This document shows positions 1 to 11,000 of a stretch of DNA of 64,000 nt, in pieces. Position 1 is the first letter of the stretch, and each line of letters opens with the position of its first letter. Below the pieces are notes generated by a model. The model made no database searches, had not been told where the DNA came from, and worked only from the letters and a program-made list of their open reading frames with translations. This stretch comes from Adineta vaga (Eukaryota > Rotifera). The translations under genes and the position numbers were made by a program. The stretch spans positions 15,562,001-15,626,000 of the forward strand of contig CP075493.1 in the NCBI GenBank assembly GCA_021613535.1. Direction: 5' to 3'.

Positions 1-96
1 GATTTGTTTGATATTGATGCTGTCGATGACGGTTCAATCAGCCGACTATCTTTTAAATGGTTTGACACTTTCTTCGTCTTCGTCTCATTTATATGA
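1..96 (+). CDS. Possible 3' end of a gene cut by the window edge
   Basis: The first frame is open from base 1 to a TGA at 94-96 and gives about 31 residues rich in Asp, Ser and Phe, with no start codon in the window. A possible polyadenylation hexamer AATAAA lies near 186. This could be the tail of a gene lying to the left, but so short an open frame can also arise by chance. The product is not recognised. Confidence 0.2.
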   Translation, partial: DLFDIDAVDDGSISRLSFKWFDTFFVFVSFI

Positions 97-673
97 GTTG
101 TTCTTCCACTATTATTCATTTTGTCCATACGACGCCGGGTGAATGCTATGCTGTGAAACGACAAGTTGAATTTTCTTATGAATAGAAATAAAACTGTCCT
201 TATTTATATTATTCTTTCTTCGATTTTCGTTACTGTTTGCTTCTATGTTTGTATTATTCTTTCCAACTTTGTCAGAACTTCACGTTACTTTTCTCCGAAA
301 TGTTGTCGCGAATGAAGAAGTGGCAGACAAGAAATTTATTCAAGATTAGAGAACGAAAAAAGGTAAAGATTCGAAAAGGACTGGGAATGAGAGAAGAAGT
401 TTGGACGAATGAAGAATTAAAGCTTTTATTCGTATCCTCGACATAGTTGTTGATTTTCGATGTTTTCTGTCGTTTTGAAGAAAATGTTTTTTTTTGACCT
501 TTCTCCCACACCCACCCTCAAGATGCTGATATTTGAAAAAGAGAAGCGTTTTCTCTTGGATTAACATAAAATACGTTATTAATGTATCAAAAGATTCTGA
601 TTGAAAACAAACATCTAGATATAGAAAGCGAATGTATAAAACATTTTGTTTGTAAGAAAATAAAGTTTAAAGA
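97..673. other. Stretch without a recognisable gene
   Basis: No frame shows family resemblance; the short open frames overlap on both strands and look like chance. At 502-521 there is a single C-rich arm (CCCACACCCACCCTCA) identical in style to the right arm of the dispersed G-rich inverted repeats described elsewhere in this window, but its partner arm is missing. Confidence 0.5.
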
Positions 674-1075
674 ATGCATAATTTTACAATATTTTTGTGT
701 ACAATTACTTGTATTGGATATGTTTCAATGATTGTCAAAGCAACTGATACAACATCTATACGTCCCAAAGGTCGAAAAGAAGGTTATGATGCATTAGTTT
801 CTAGTTGCGGTCCAAATAGAGGATGATGTGATGAACATGATGCTTGTTGGAGAAAATATAATTGTAATTATGCTAGTTGGGCTCTAGTTGGTTAGTATAG
901 AAAAAAAAAGATATAATTATTATCATTTTATAGTATTACTTAAATTCTAGGTGAATTTGGATGTTTGTTTAGTAAATGTTGTCAAGGTAATGTAAAAGTT
1001 ATGAGTTGTATAGCAACTCAAAATCCTGGACCATCTACTTGTTGCTCAAAAGGTACTTGTGGACAGCCGAACTAA
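674..1075 (+). pseudogene. Secreted phospholipase A2-like relic (two exons, stop at active site)
   Basis: Exons 674-890 and 951-1075 join in phase across a GT-AG intron of 60 bases. The product starts with a hydrophobic leader-like stretch and then reads into a CDEHDAC segment, which matches the Cys-x-x-His-Asp-x-Cys calcium-binding and catalytic signature of secreted phospholipases A2. The second exon adds several Cys pairs (SKCC, STCCSKGTC), as expected for a small disulfide-rich lipase. A TGA at 824-826 interrupts the frame immediately before the catalytic segment, where this family usually has a Cys. The gene is therefore most likely dead, unless the TGA is a sequencing or allelic difference. 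The PLA2 assignment rests on the short motif and Cys content only. Confidence 0.5.
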
Positions 1076-1131
1076 AAGCATAGCGTATTTAAGAATTAAC
1101 CTTAGTTACTATAATTAAGCGATTCTTTTAT

Positions 1132-1189
1132 TGAGGGTGTGGGTGTGCTCTTAATCCTCACGCTCACCCAGACCTAGATCCACACCCGA
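1132..1189. repeat. Telomere-like G-rich/C-rich inverted repeat
   Basis: The left arm reads TGAGGGTGTGGGTGTG and the right side carries CTCACCCA and CCACACCC blocks, so the element can fold back imperfectly. It belongs to a dispersed family in this window, whose arms contain the TGTGGG unit known from bdelloid telomeres. The right arm here is degraded. Confidence 0.55.
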
Positions 1190-2346
1190 CGTGCTTCCAT
1201 GTTCGATTGTGTATATACCATTTGAGTTAGGAATGTATTGATTATCGTGTCGTTGCCAAATATGAATTTTTCCTCCACCATTTCTGTTTGGGCTACTGAT
1301 TTGAGTGTTTACGATCAGCTTTGATTGACAATAACTTCATGTCAAGGATCATAAATATCAGTAGTATGCTGTACATTGGATGCCGCTTTTTCATGATCAT
1401 TAGATACTTGATGATGACTCTTCTCGTTTTGCAAAATTTTCGCTACTGAGCAGTTATATAAATGATAACGTGTATTTGTTATTTATCGATATGAAGGCAT
1501 CAAACACAAAATAGGCGTTGTTATTATACTGTCTCGTTACGAGGTATATGCATGTGCACATCTGAGGATGTATCTATTGAGTTTATATTCCACCACGTCC
1601 GTAGGACATGGAGGAGTGGATGGTCCAAAAACGGGATGTGAAACGCACCCATCTGTCGTCCCTAATCCATTCAGATGAATGAAGAAGTATCCTAGTGCCT
1701 TGAAACAGTCATTAAACGTGCTTTTTCAGCGTCGTATTACGAGAGTAATTTGTAGGAAATCAGTGACAGTGGTGAAAACATGACGAAATATCGGTTCAAG
1801 ACAGCGCATGTCGTGTCATAACACTTGTTTAGCAGCGTGTTGTATGGTGGCTGCGATAACTTTTCTCCATCATTGATAGGAGATGACTTTGCATCAAGTA
1901 AAACTTATCAGTGCGAGCAAGAAACTCTTATCAACACGTGCAACTCTTCATATTACTTTTTCACAATCTTGACGAAGACAGGTTTGGCTGTGGGGAGCTC
2001 GACCAACTATTCGAGATGCGATATTCGCAATAGCTCTTAGATATCCAATATTACGCGAGAATACAGCACCAACTTAATGAGAGACTCTCATCCGACTTTC
2101 TTTCCTTTGCTGCTTGTTCCAGGTGGATTTCAGTTTTGAGATACAATTTACATATTTCAGTGCATTTGTTGATAAACGATATACGTGTCAGAATATAGAG
2201 TGGATTGTGATATAATTCCTACCGACCTGCTTTGTTTACCTTCGAAATGCAGTGTAGTTGGGACTAGTTTTATCCTCCAGAAAATGCTGAAGAGCTAATT
2301 ACCTCTTTCTCTACGACATAAGCCTTGCTTTGCAGAATGAGCAGGT
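1190..2346. other. Stretch without a recognised gene
   Basis: This region is less AT-rich than its surroundings and contains an open minus-strand stretch of about 60 codons near 1540-1720 without an ATG. No family resemblance was seen. It could be a decayed gene or an unknown element. Confidence 0.4.
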
Positions 2347-2757
2347 ATGAAAGAGGGTTTTCAACTGAGAATATCAGACAGTCAATATACTGTACTTACT
2401 ATTTTAGTTTCGCACAACATGTCAAAGACAGCTATATGCATGCCTGCCGATCCTAAAATTGTGATGTTCTGCCAGATAAAATACTGCAATCTCTATGGTT
2501 TATCGATGCTAGAGCCACCATACGTGATGATGGCACTAAGTGCATTGAAACGTCTCAACTTTAAGGTTCATGCTACCACTTACCGAACACATGGCGATGA
2601 GACAATATACTTATGCGAACACATGAGCGAAGGAGTGCAATTTGATATAGTTCAAAACACGCTAAGTGGAATCTGTCAAGACACGTTAATACCAGTCACT
2701 ACACGTGCTTTCAGGAGCAAGGATGGCCAGATCATAATTCGCTGGGTATGCGGCTGA
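2347..2757 (+). CDS. Open frame of 136 codons, unknown
   Basis: An ATG-started frame encodes 136 residues with scattered Cys and Met and a stretch FKVHATTYRTHGDETIYLCE. There is no signal peptide, membrane helix or family motif that I can recognise. Its base composition is less AT-rich than that of the well-supported genes nearby. It ends right at the next telomere-like inverted repeat. It could be part of a decayed gene together with the preceding kilobase, or a chance frame. Confidence 0.2.
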   Translation: MKEGFQLRISDSQYTVLTILVSHNMSKTAICMPADPKIVMFCQIKYCNLYGLSMLEPPYVMMALSALKRLNFKVHATTYRTHGDETIYLCEHMSEGVQFDIVQNTLSGICQDTLIPVTTRAFRSKDGQIIIRWVCG

Positions 2758-2823
2758 TGGGTGCGGGTGAGTGTGGGTATGGATTTGGAACAGATGAACA
2801 CCGACATGCACCCGCACACACCC
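2758..2823. repeat. Telomere-like inverted repeat
   Basis: The left arm GGGTGCGGGTGAGTGTGGGT is followed by a loop of about 25 bases and the right arm CACCCGCACACACCC. The arms are imperfect complements. Same family as the elements near 7.7, 18.0, 26.9 and 40.8 kb. Confidence 0.6.
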
Positions 2824-3213
2824 TTCGCTTTCAAACGCACGCTGATGTCGATTATTTTACAAATCAAATTTTCGAATGATAATCCAGAGCAGAATGATGA
2901 AAGATTATAACAAAACATCATCCTTTTTTCCATACGATTCTTTTGATTTTGATTCAATAAATGACTAAAGATGATTCTGAATAAAATAGAATTTGAGAAT
3001 AGCTGCCATGAAGGCCTAAATTTCTCTTTCTTCATATAACTAAGTATATCAGATCGTAAGCTTACAAACAGACCAATTTTCGTCCGATAGCATAACATAA
3101 ATATATCATTGAATCAATGTCATGTTCTTCTCGGACGAAATAGAGAGAAAAAAATGAACATATGTCTATCGATGAAAGATAAAACAGACAGTATTGTCTG
3201 AGAGTGAATAAAT

Positions 3214-4894
3214 ATGAATTTGCTTGATTTACCGAATGAAATTCTTCTTTATATATTAGCCGAAATGAATGTTGTTGATGCATTATTTAGGCAAAGTGGA
3301 CTCAATCGTCGACTTGATCAATTATTATTCAATAGTATCTATGTTCGTGAACTGGATTTTACAATAAAATCATGGGATAATTCGATTTCTCCAATAAATG
3401 ATTTAGTAATTAATCAAGTTTGAGAGAAAATTCTTCCTCGTATTATTGATAAAATTATCAAACTCATACCTGAACCATATGCAATCGAACGTGTTCTCAA
3501 TAGTACTATTTATCCGAAAGTTTCTTCATTATCATTGTTGAATTTTCGAAGTGAAATACTTTTACAACATCTTACAAGTATAATGATCATATTATTTGAA
3601 TAATATAATTATTGAAAGTATTGTAGAAAACGATATTCTTATTGAATTAATCCGACAGCAAATTACACATTTGTATGTGAATACTACTGATGAAACAAAT
3701 GGTAACAACGATGAATTAAAAATATTTGAATTAATTTTATCACTGTCGAAATATTTGATCGAATTAACATTTCATCAATCATTTAAAATTAATGATGAGC
3801 ATCTTTTTATGCATCATCTACCATCGACAATTCCTATCTGTTCCACATTGACTAAACTGAACATACAAGTGAATACGTTTGACGATTGTTTTTCTCTTTT
3901 AAATGATCATTTTCCATCATTATCACATTATTCAGTTTACATTACTAACATTTTATCGACTTCCCTAGATATAAATAAAATAGTAAGTTAAAGTTATTTG
4001 AAAATATTTTCATTGATTATTATTATGGTCTTCTAGATAGATTGATCACAACTGAAATATTTTTCATTAACATCATATGTTGGCACATACTTTTACAACG
4101 ATCTTATCGTACCATTGATACAAAAAATGTCTTATTTAGAAGAACTTCGTTTAGTTATAACTGTTCCAAGAGAAGATACATATCAAGTTACTGATGGAAA
4201 TAATCTTTATACGGATATTCTCATTCATCTATCTCAATTGAAAAGTTTTCGATTTAGTATTTATACCTATATTTATAACGGAAATGTATCAATCGATAAT
4301 TTTCGTTCGAACGATGATATTCAACAGAGTTTTGATTATAATAGATTCGGAGAAATTGGTTCGTATATTCAAGAAACTTCTGAAAGAGACGAATACGGAT
4401 GTCATGTGTATTCACTTCCATTTACCTTTCAAATGTTCAATCGATTGAGTATGTCATTTTCAGATGGAATATTCTATCATGTTAAAGTTTTAGTTGCTAA
4501 TGATTATGTACCGTGGGAGAAGAATTTTTTAAAGAAAATTGCTCAATGTTTTCCTTTTATTGAAACATTACTTATTGTGAATTCTAAACCACAGGAAAAC
4601 AAATCACAATTGAGTAAGGAAGCAGAGAAGCTGGAATTAACAACGTTTACTCGATTATTCGAACTTCGTGTGGCATTAGCACATATGAATTATGTTGAAC
4701 AATTATTATTCAATCGTTGTATACACCTACCTCGACTTCGAATATTGGAAATGTAATATAGTCAACTAATTACATTAACAGATAATTTTACAAACGATCA
4801 AACCCAACTCAATTGTTTTCAAGTACAACATTTGATGATTGACGAATGTTTTGTTCGGCCACAAAATTTTTGTCTATTTTTTCCTTCGTTATAA
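3214..4894 (+). pseudogene. F-box/leucine-rich-type protein, multiply disrupted
   Basis: The frame opens with LPNEILLYIL, an F-box-like start (LPxEIL), and continues with leucine-rich segments such as YLEELRLVIT and LRILEM. Homology-like sequence runs on through several lesions: TGA at 3421-3423, a frameshift near 3590, another in-frame TGA shortly after a likely intron (about 3983-4036), and TAA at 4754-4756. After each lesion the same kind of sequence resumes in a readable frame, up to 4894. F-box proteins recruit substrates to SCF ubiquitin ligases; here the gene is certainly not translatable in full. Degraded readable patches continue to about 5260 and may be more of the same or another relic. 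Confidence 0.65.
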
Positions 4895-5456
4895 TAAACA
4901 ACCAAAAGAATAGGGATGAACAAGGAGATAGTTTAATTAAGTAACTGTACGATGTTAAGATTTTTGATGAATATTCAATATCTTATCCATTCAATAATGT
5001 TTCTTTTAACAACCATTTATTTTGACTGACGAAAGAATGATAAAACAAAATTTCTTCTCATCAAATTTTTAGTAATATTTCGATCATATCGGAAGGATGA
5101 AGATCATCACAAACAATTAATTTAGATCTTGAATTAAAACATCTCTCTGATTTAAATCGTTATTTTAATGATGAATATCGTACTCCTCTACCCATTCTAA
5201 TAATCAAAAATCGAAGATATGTTAATGAAAAACAACTCATCTTATTAACTAAACTTATTTGAAAACATTATCAACAATCGTGAACATCATTCTCAAAGAA
5301 TTCAAACAATCGATTGTTAGAAGAATCACTTTCAAAACAAGAAAAAATTCATTTATACAGATCGATATTTGAACCACGAAGAAAAAGATCAGTATAATAC
5401 AAAAGTTCAAAATGTCTGAAATCATAGCTAAGAGACTAAAACAAATAATTAGTAAG

Positions 5457-6074
5457 CTATAATCTTTGTAAAAGTCTATGTAAAAGTTCTTGTTGATGTT
5501 CAATATTTGTTTTCCCATAGAAAATACAATTATTATGATTATCTCGATTAATTAATGTTAAATCAAAATATTTTTCCAGAAGATAACATCCAACTTCACT
5601 TACTGCAACTCCCGACCATTCTGTTACGATTGATTGATTTTTTCCATAAGATAAAAGACTTTCTAAGAAATATTTTACCAATAGACGATATACTGGTAAA
5701 TTCGGACGTTTTTGATAATCTGGATCAACTACCATCGAACATATATGAATAGAATAATTCTTATTAATTCCATCATTCCAACTTCTCATATCATCATTCG
5801 TAATATGTGTACGTTCATCAAATTCCGGTTGAAGTGTTTTTAGAAAAGCATCCTGTTTCAATGGTATGACAGATATATAACCAATCAGATGATTGTTATC
5901 TTTCGCTAACCACCACATGAAAGGATTGAATTGATACCATTGAAAAAGTAAATTAGACGAAAGAACAATTGATGACTGATAAACTTTTTTGGCTAAAGAT
6001 TCAATTTCATTCATAGTTTGTTCAGCTTCTTCAGATGGGATTCTATGAGTGATTGATAATGAATTTAGTATCAT
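5457..6074 (-). CDS. GNAT-like N-acetyltransferase, 205 residues
   Basis: A single-exon frame encodes 205 residues. The middle reads WWLAKDNNHLIGYISVIPLK and then ICSMVVDPDYQKRPNLPVYRLLVKYF, the usual order of GNAT strands beta4-beta5: a V-D-P start of motif A followed by a basic patch and a helix. The segment EVGCYLLEKYFDLTLI fits the C-terminal motif B region. The canonical Q/R-x-x-G-x-G/A acetyl-CoA loop is not clear (QKRPNLPV), so activity is uncertain. Bacterial proteins of this layout exist, and the gene may have been acquired horizontally. No introns are evident. The downstream part overlaps nothing else recognisable. Confidence 0.55.
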   Translation of the reverse strand: MILNSLSITHRIPSEEAEQTMNEIESLAKKVYQSSIVLSSNLLFQWYQFNPFMWWLAKDNNHLIGYISVIPLKQDAFLKTLQPEFDERTHITNDDMRSWNDGINKNYSIHICSMVVDPDYQKRPNLPVYRLLVKYFLESLLSYGKNQSIVTEWSGVAVSEVGCYLLEKYFDLTLINRDNHNNCIFYGKTNIEHQQELLHRLLQRL

Positions 6075-6278
6075 CTAAAAAAGATTGTACATTGGTTTTC
6101 TTCATAGAAATGAAATCAATGTTAAAAGAAAGAAATTTTTTACATTTATATTTTATCTTTTCTTATCTTAATGATGAGTCAAGGATTGTTACAATACGGT
6201 CGATTGTCGAATGAGAAAGTAAACAAGCGCCATCTATAAAATCCTCATAGATGTAAAAGGATTCTCTTTTTCATATAA

Positions 6279-6584
6279 TTGGTTCGATTATTTACAAAAT
6301 CTAGTCGAAAAAATGATGATGTTCGATGTTGTGGATCATGTAAAATGTTTTTTCGACGAAATTTTCTACTTTTTATCGTTAAAGTCTATTTGTTTTTCTA
6401 TTTATTCGAAAGAAAAATGTTCATTTATTTCAGAATGTCAAATAACAATAATCAATCATTATTAACATTTGATCAATGATCTGTTCTATCGAATATTAAT
6501 AACAGTTATGATTTATCAAAATAATTTAACAGCACATGCAGCAGAAATTGCCAGACATGAAGTTTTACTTCAAAAAATGATGTG
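6279..6584 (+). pseudogene. Nuclear hormone receptor relic (zinc-finger and linker fragment)
   Basis: A frame contains CGSCKMFFRRN, which closely matches the P-box/first zinc-finger helix of nuclear receptor DNA-binding domains (C-x-x-C-K-x-F-F-R-R). After a hydrophobic AT-rich insertion the sequence LLTFDQ, a TGA at 6477-6479, and SVLSNINNSYD resemble the linker and start of the ligand-binding domain. A further readable patch in another frame runs to about 6584. The first Cys pair of the finger and most of the receptor are missing, so this is a fragment rather than a gene. Confidence 0.5.
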
Positions 6585-6776
6585 AGAAACTGAACAATTA
6601 TTACAGATTGATTTTTTTTGTTAAAAAGATGTTGACAAAAATAAAAATTCGTTTTTTTAATTCTATCTTTAACATAAATGTGTGTGAAAGATAAGTAACG
6701 AACTCACTCACTACAATTTCGATTGTGATAACGATTTTATTTCATTTTTTTGTCGTAGATTTGAAAATATTTTTCA

Positions 6777-7337
6777 ATGACTTCTGTTGAGACTATAGCT
6801 GATAGTCGATTTGTTCTTCGTCGTGCTATCGAGACGGATAGTGTTGCAATCTCTCAACTTAGTCAACAGACATGGAGGGAAACTTATCTAGAAGATTTGG
6901 CTCTGCCTATACCTGAACATGATGTGGAATTCTATCTTCGTACAAAGAAAAGTCCAGATTGGTATGCAAAGAAAATTGCTGATCCATTAGAAGCAACTTG
7001 GGTGATTGAAGATAAAATCATTGATGAAATTGTCGCCTATCTCATTGTTGGTCGGCGTGAAGTACCTCATCCAGATTTTAGCCTAAATCAAGATGGTCAT
7101 ATTGAATTTCTTTATATTCGACGTGATCGACAATCTCAAGGACTTGGACGACAATTAATGAATTTGGCATTATCATGGATGAAAGAACAATTTCCCGGAC
7201 GACCTGTTTGGTTGACTACATTAGCTTGCAATTTGAAATCACAAAAATTGTACACATACTACGGTTTCACTACTGTAGGTGATTTCTACTCATATGTTGG
7301 TGATACGAAACGACATCTCATTATTATGCGACGATAG
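6777..7337 (+). CDS. GNAT family acetyltransferase, 186 residues
   Basis: An intact single-exon frame of 186 residues. It opens with FVLRRAIETDSVAISQL, the standard beta1-alpha1 of GNAT enzymes. Motif A is clear: HIEFLYIRRDRQSQGLGRQL carries the R/Q-x-x-G-x-G acetyl-CoA pyrophosphate loop. Motif B is NLKSQKLYTYYGF, with the conserved A/S-x-x-L/Y-x-x-x-GF pattern. The length is normal for the family. Substrate is unknown; similar bacterial enzymes acetylate small amines, antibiotics or protein N-termini. The lack of introns and the bacterial-like organisation make acquisition from bacteria possible but not shown. Confidence 0.85.
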   Translation: MTSVETIADSRFVLRRAIETDSVAISQLSQQTWRETYLEDLALPIPEHDVEFYLRTKKSPDWYAKKIADPLEATWVIEDKIIDEIVAYLIVGRREVPHPDFSLNQDGHIEFLYIRRDRQSQGLGRQLMNLALSWMKEQFPGRPVWLTTLACNLKSQKLYTYYGFTTVGDFYSYVGDTKRHLIIMRR

Positions 7338-7670
7338 ACAATTGCTTGTCTTAAAGTTTACTTTGTTACATTCTTGTGCAAAAATTAACACTATTGTTAT
7401 GTTTATTCACATATTGATTTTTCCACGAAGTCATTCTATTCTACAACTTTTAACCTCAGATTGTGAATAATCAAACTGATGTTTTGCTAAAGACTTGAGT
7501 TAACGTTGGATGTTTCTTGCATCTAAAGAAAACGTATTTTGATGAATAAGAAAAGATTTAAGCAAATATTCTTGTTTACCCATCGATAAATTGTGGTCTG
7601 TTCAGTTTTTGTTCTTTATTAACACCGAATAAAGCAAAGATATCAGATGCAATCTCTTCGACATTTATTT

Positions 7671-7787
7671 GAGCGGGTGAGTGAGAGTATTGCATCTATC
7701 TAACACCCACACCCATACCCTCAGAAACTGTGACACAAACGTCACCAAACTCACATCTTCACCCACCCCACCCTCACCCCTAATCCA
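7671..7787. repeat. Telomere-like inverted repeat plus extra C-rich arm
   Basis: A left arm GCGGGTGAGTGAGAG, a loop reading ATTGCATCTATCTAA, and a right arm CACCCACACCCATACCCTCA form the element at 7671-7732. The loop and right arm are almost the same as in the element at 17.97 kb, which shows common descent and not chance. A second C-rich stretch (CACCCACCCCACCCTCACCCC) follows at about 7764-7787. Confidence 0.7.
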
Positions 7788-8039
7788 TCACAGCACTAAA
7801 TATCGAGACGCAACACAGACTATGTAAGAAAGACAATATATCATAAACAAGAGAAAAACCCACTCGTTCTCTTATTGTATAATCACAGAAAAAAATACTT
7901 TAATAAAATAAAAGTTGTAAAATAGTGATATTACGATTCGTCAATACCCATGAAGATAAAGCGCTGTTTCTTTTCCTTTTGTTTTGTTATATGATTGCTA
8001 TACATTTTTCAAATACGTTTTATTAATCTGTATACGACG

Positions 8040-11000
8040 ATGGGACAACAATTGTTTAAAGTTGATTTTCAAAGTATTGATTTAAATGATGTACAATTGA
8101 ATTCAACTGATATTTTACTTGACAATGAGCAAGAAAATATTCTGTTTTTTTTCCCGAATCAAACTGATGAAACAATGATTAATAATGCAGAACAACTATT
8201 TAGTGACAAAATTCATCAGCAACTTTTTCGATTAACTCATTCGAATGAATTAGATAAAATTCATACTGATATTAACCGTATTCTCAGCAATGAAGTTTAT
8301 CCTTCCATAAATAATGATTATAAAAAAGTTATTCAACAATTAAAATTTACTTTGGAAAACCAACATCAACTTTGCACATTTTTATCGCACAAATTCGAAG
8401 ATAAATCTATTGAAGATGATATCGAACAACAAACGAGTGTCGACAATAACCAATTTCCTTATTTTGCTATTCAATCTTCAATATCAGTTTTACTTTTATT
8501 AATAAAATCTGTTGAAAAAATAGATCCGATAATTATTCCACAAACCATTACATTAATATCTCAATTATGTGAACAACTTCCCATAGAATTCTCATCGGTA
8601 CAATTTGACACAAACTTATTATTTCAATCATTACAACCAATCCGAGATTATTTCCATGAATTATCATTAAGAAATGATCCAATTATTGCAATAACAGCAA
8701 TTCAAATTCTATTGAAACTGTCTATTGCTCAATGTTCATTCAAGGAGATGTTACCTTTATTAGCCAGATTGATATTTGATACAGAGACAATCTATGATGT
8801 TCGATGTTTGTTCATTCAATTGAATAAGATCATGCCAACGATGATTACATTACAAGGAGAATGGAGCAATTTTAAAAGAATAGACAAAGCAATAGAATTC
8901 TTAGAATCAATTGGCGTTTACCCAAATACACAATTGATGAAGTTGAATAAGAAAATGTTTACTGGTCAATTTATCGCTGCAATTATTCTTACACATATTG
9001 ATATTAATCAAATCGATGTTAACCAACAAATTAACTATGATTTAGTCCAAAATTCATTTTCATTTGAATTTCATCCAAATACCTTTGAAATTTTATCTAA
9101 TATTATTACACAATTAAATACTATTCTCAAAAAAGATTCTAAATCTATCATAATTTCCATGTTAATTGTCTGTTTAAGATTGTTTACTACACATCTAAAG
9201 TATTTATCTGCGAGTCAATTGAATCTTCATCGAGATTTATTTCCGGAATCTTCTCAGAAAAATTTCGATCTCAACAAATTTGTCACTGAAGAACAACTGA
9301 TCAATTGGTTTGAATTATTATTAGATTTATCTTATGGTCAGAAAGAGGTCTCTGAAGAAGCATCAAAAGCATTTATCTATCTTCTTGATCTACGATTACC
9401 ATCATTTACAGAAAAATTATCCTTCATACATCGATATGTCGTTGAAAATAAATATCCAATTCTCAATAATCAACTAATATTCGAATTACATAAAAATGAA
9501 AATTTACTTTGTTGGATCGCTATTCTTAGTGATGAGAATAACAACCACAAAGGATTGAAAATCTTAGAATCTTTTATCGAGATTTGTTTTAATCCACCAG
9601 AACAAAGAGATAAAGAACAAATTACACAAATCGAAAAAATGCTTTTATTATTTCAACATCTTCTTATCTGTCAATTATTTCTTCCTACTAATGATCATTC
9701 CGTAAATCGATCCACCAATGTACCAAGTTCAGTAGTTATTCAATATCTAATATATTTATTTCGATATAATTTAAGAATAACAAAAAATATTTTATTCAAA
9801 TCTACACTCGTCGGCTTGTGTTTAATGACTAAGGTCAATGAATTATTTGATTTTACAACTGTCCAACCTATCTTTGCTGCTATTTTACCATTATTAGTTA
9901 ATTATATACTACATATGTTAACGAAAAAAAGATTTATTTCAAATTATTATGATCTTATTAGTTGGTTAATAGCGAAAATGACTTCTATACTAATATCAGG
10001 ATTACCTTTAGATTCTTTAGAAATTAAATATATGGAAAAATTGCAATCAACAATTTTTACTGGTGGATATAGAAAGTCAACGTCTGAAAAAAGTACTTAT
10101 CTATCAAACTTACTCGATTCAAATCTTGCAAAATACAGTGAATTTAAATTAGATTTTCACACCGACGAATCAACATCTGATAATGAATTTTTAATGTCTG
10201 TCTTTAATAATAGTGAAGAGGGTGCAAGACTAATCACAAAAATGAAAATGTTTATTAAAGAAAATCAATATTCATTACAACCATCAATTGAAGAACAAGC
10301 TAATAATTTAGTATCTATAATGTATGCAGTATACATAAAATATTTTGATCGAATCAATCTTGCCAAATTCGAAGTCATCCAAACAAATCAACAACACACT
10401 TATAGTCACCTACTTTCCATCTTTAAATATGCTAATCATGTTCGAACTGTATTAGGAACGATTAAAGCCAGTGGTGGTAATTGCGAGGAATTTTATCAAC
10501 AGGTAAAAAAGAATGCATTGTTTCTCCTTTTATCCATGAATAAAAGTGACTCCATTCCTATAATTACGGAGGATACGCCATCACCAGTCATTGAACTTCT
10601 AGTAACACAACCACATCATCGTCAATTTCAACGACAAGTTTCTCGATGGTCAAAAGCTAAACATGTTCTCAAACTACTTCGACATTTAATGCAAGCTTGT
10701 ATTCGATTTAAGAAATTAATGCACAAAAAACAAGCACGACAAAAACGAGTTGATGCAGAAACTCTTCTCAGTCGAGCTATTGATCAATTTATTTATAAAG
10801 AAAAAGATTTTGAATTAGATGAAATAATAAAATGTCTCGATCGACAATATGAACGAGCAATAACACGATTGATTACCTATCGATTTATCGAAAAATTCAT
10901 GCAAGATGTTGTTCAATTGAAGAACAACAACAACAACCAATCACGAGTATTAACAACGTTGGCTATTCTTTTACCGATGTTGAGAAAGTCTAAATTGAAA

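Noticed and set aside
5255-5518. Hydrophobic minus-strand frame of 87 codons
   Set aside because: It overlaps the end of the acetyltransferase gene and AT-rich relic sequence; hydrophobicity is expected from T-rich composition.
7995-8039. Upstream extension of the HECT ligase frame beginning at a TTG
   Set aside because: TTG starts are unlikely in eukaryotic mRNA; the ATG at 8040 is the first in frame.
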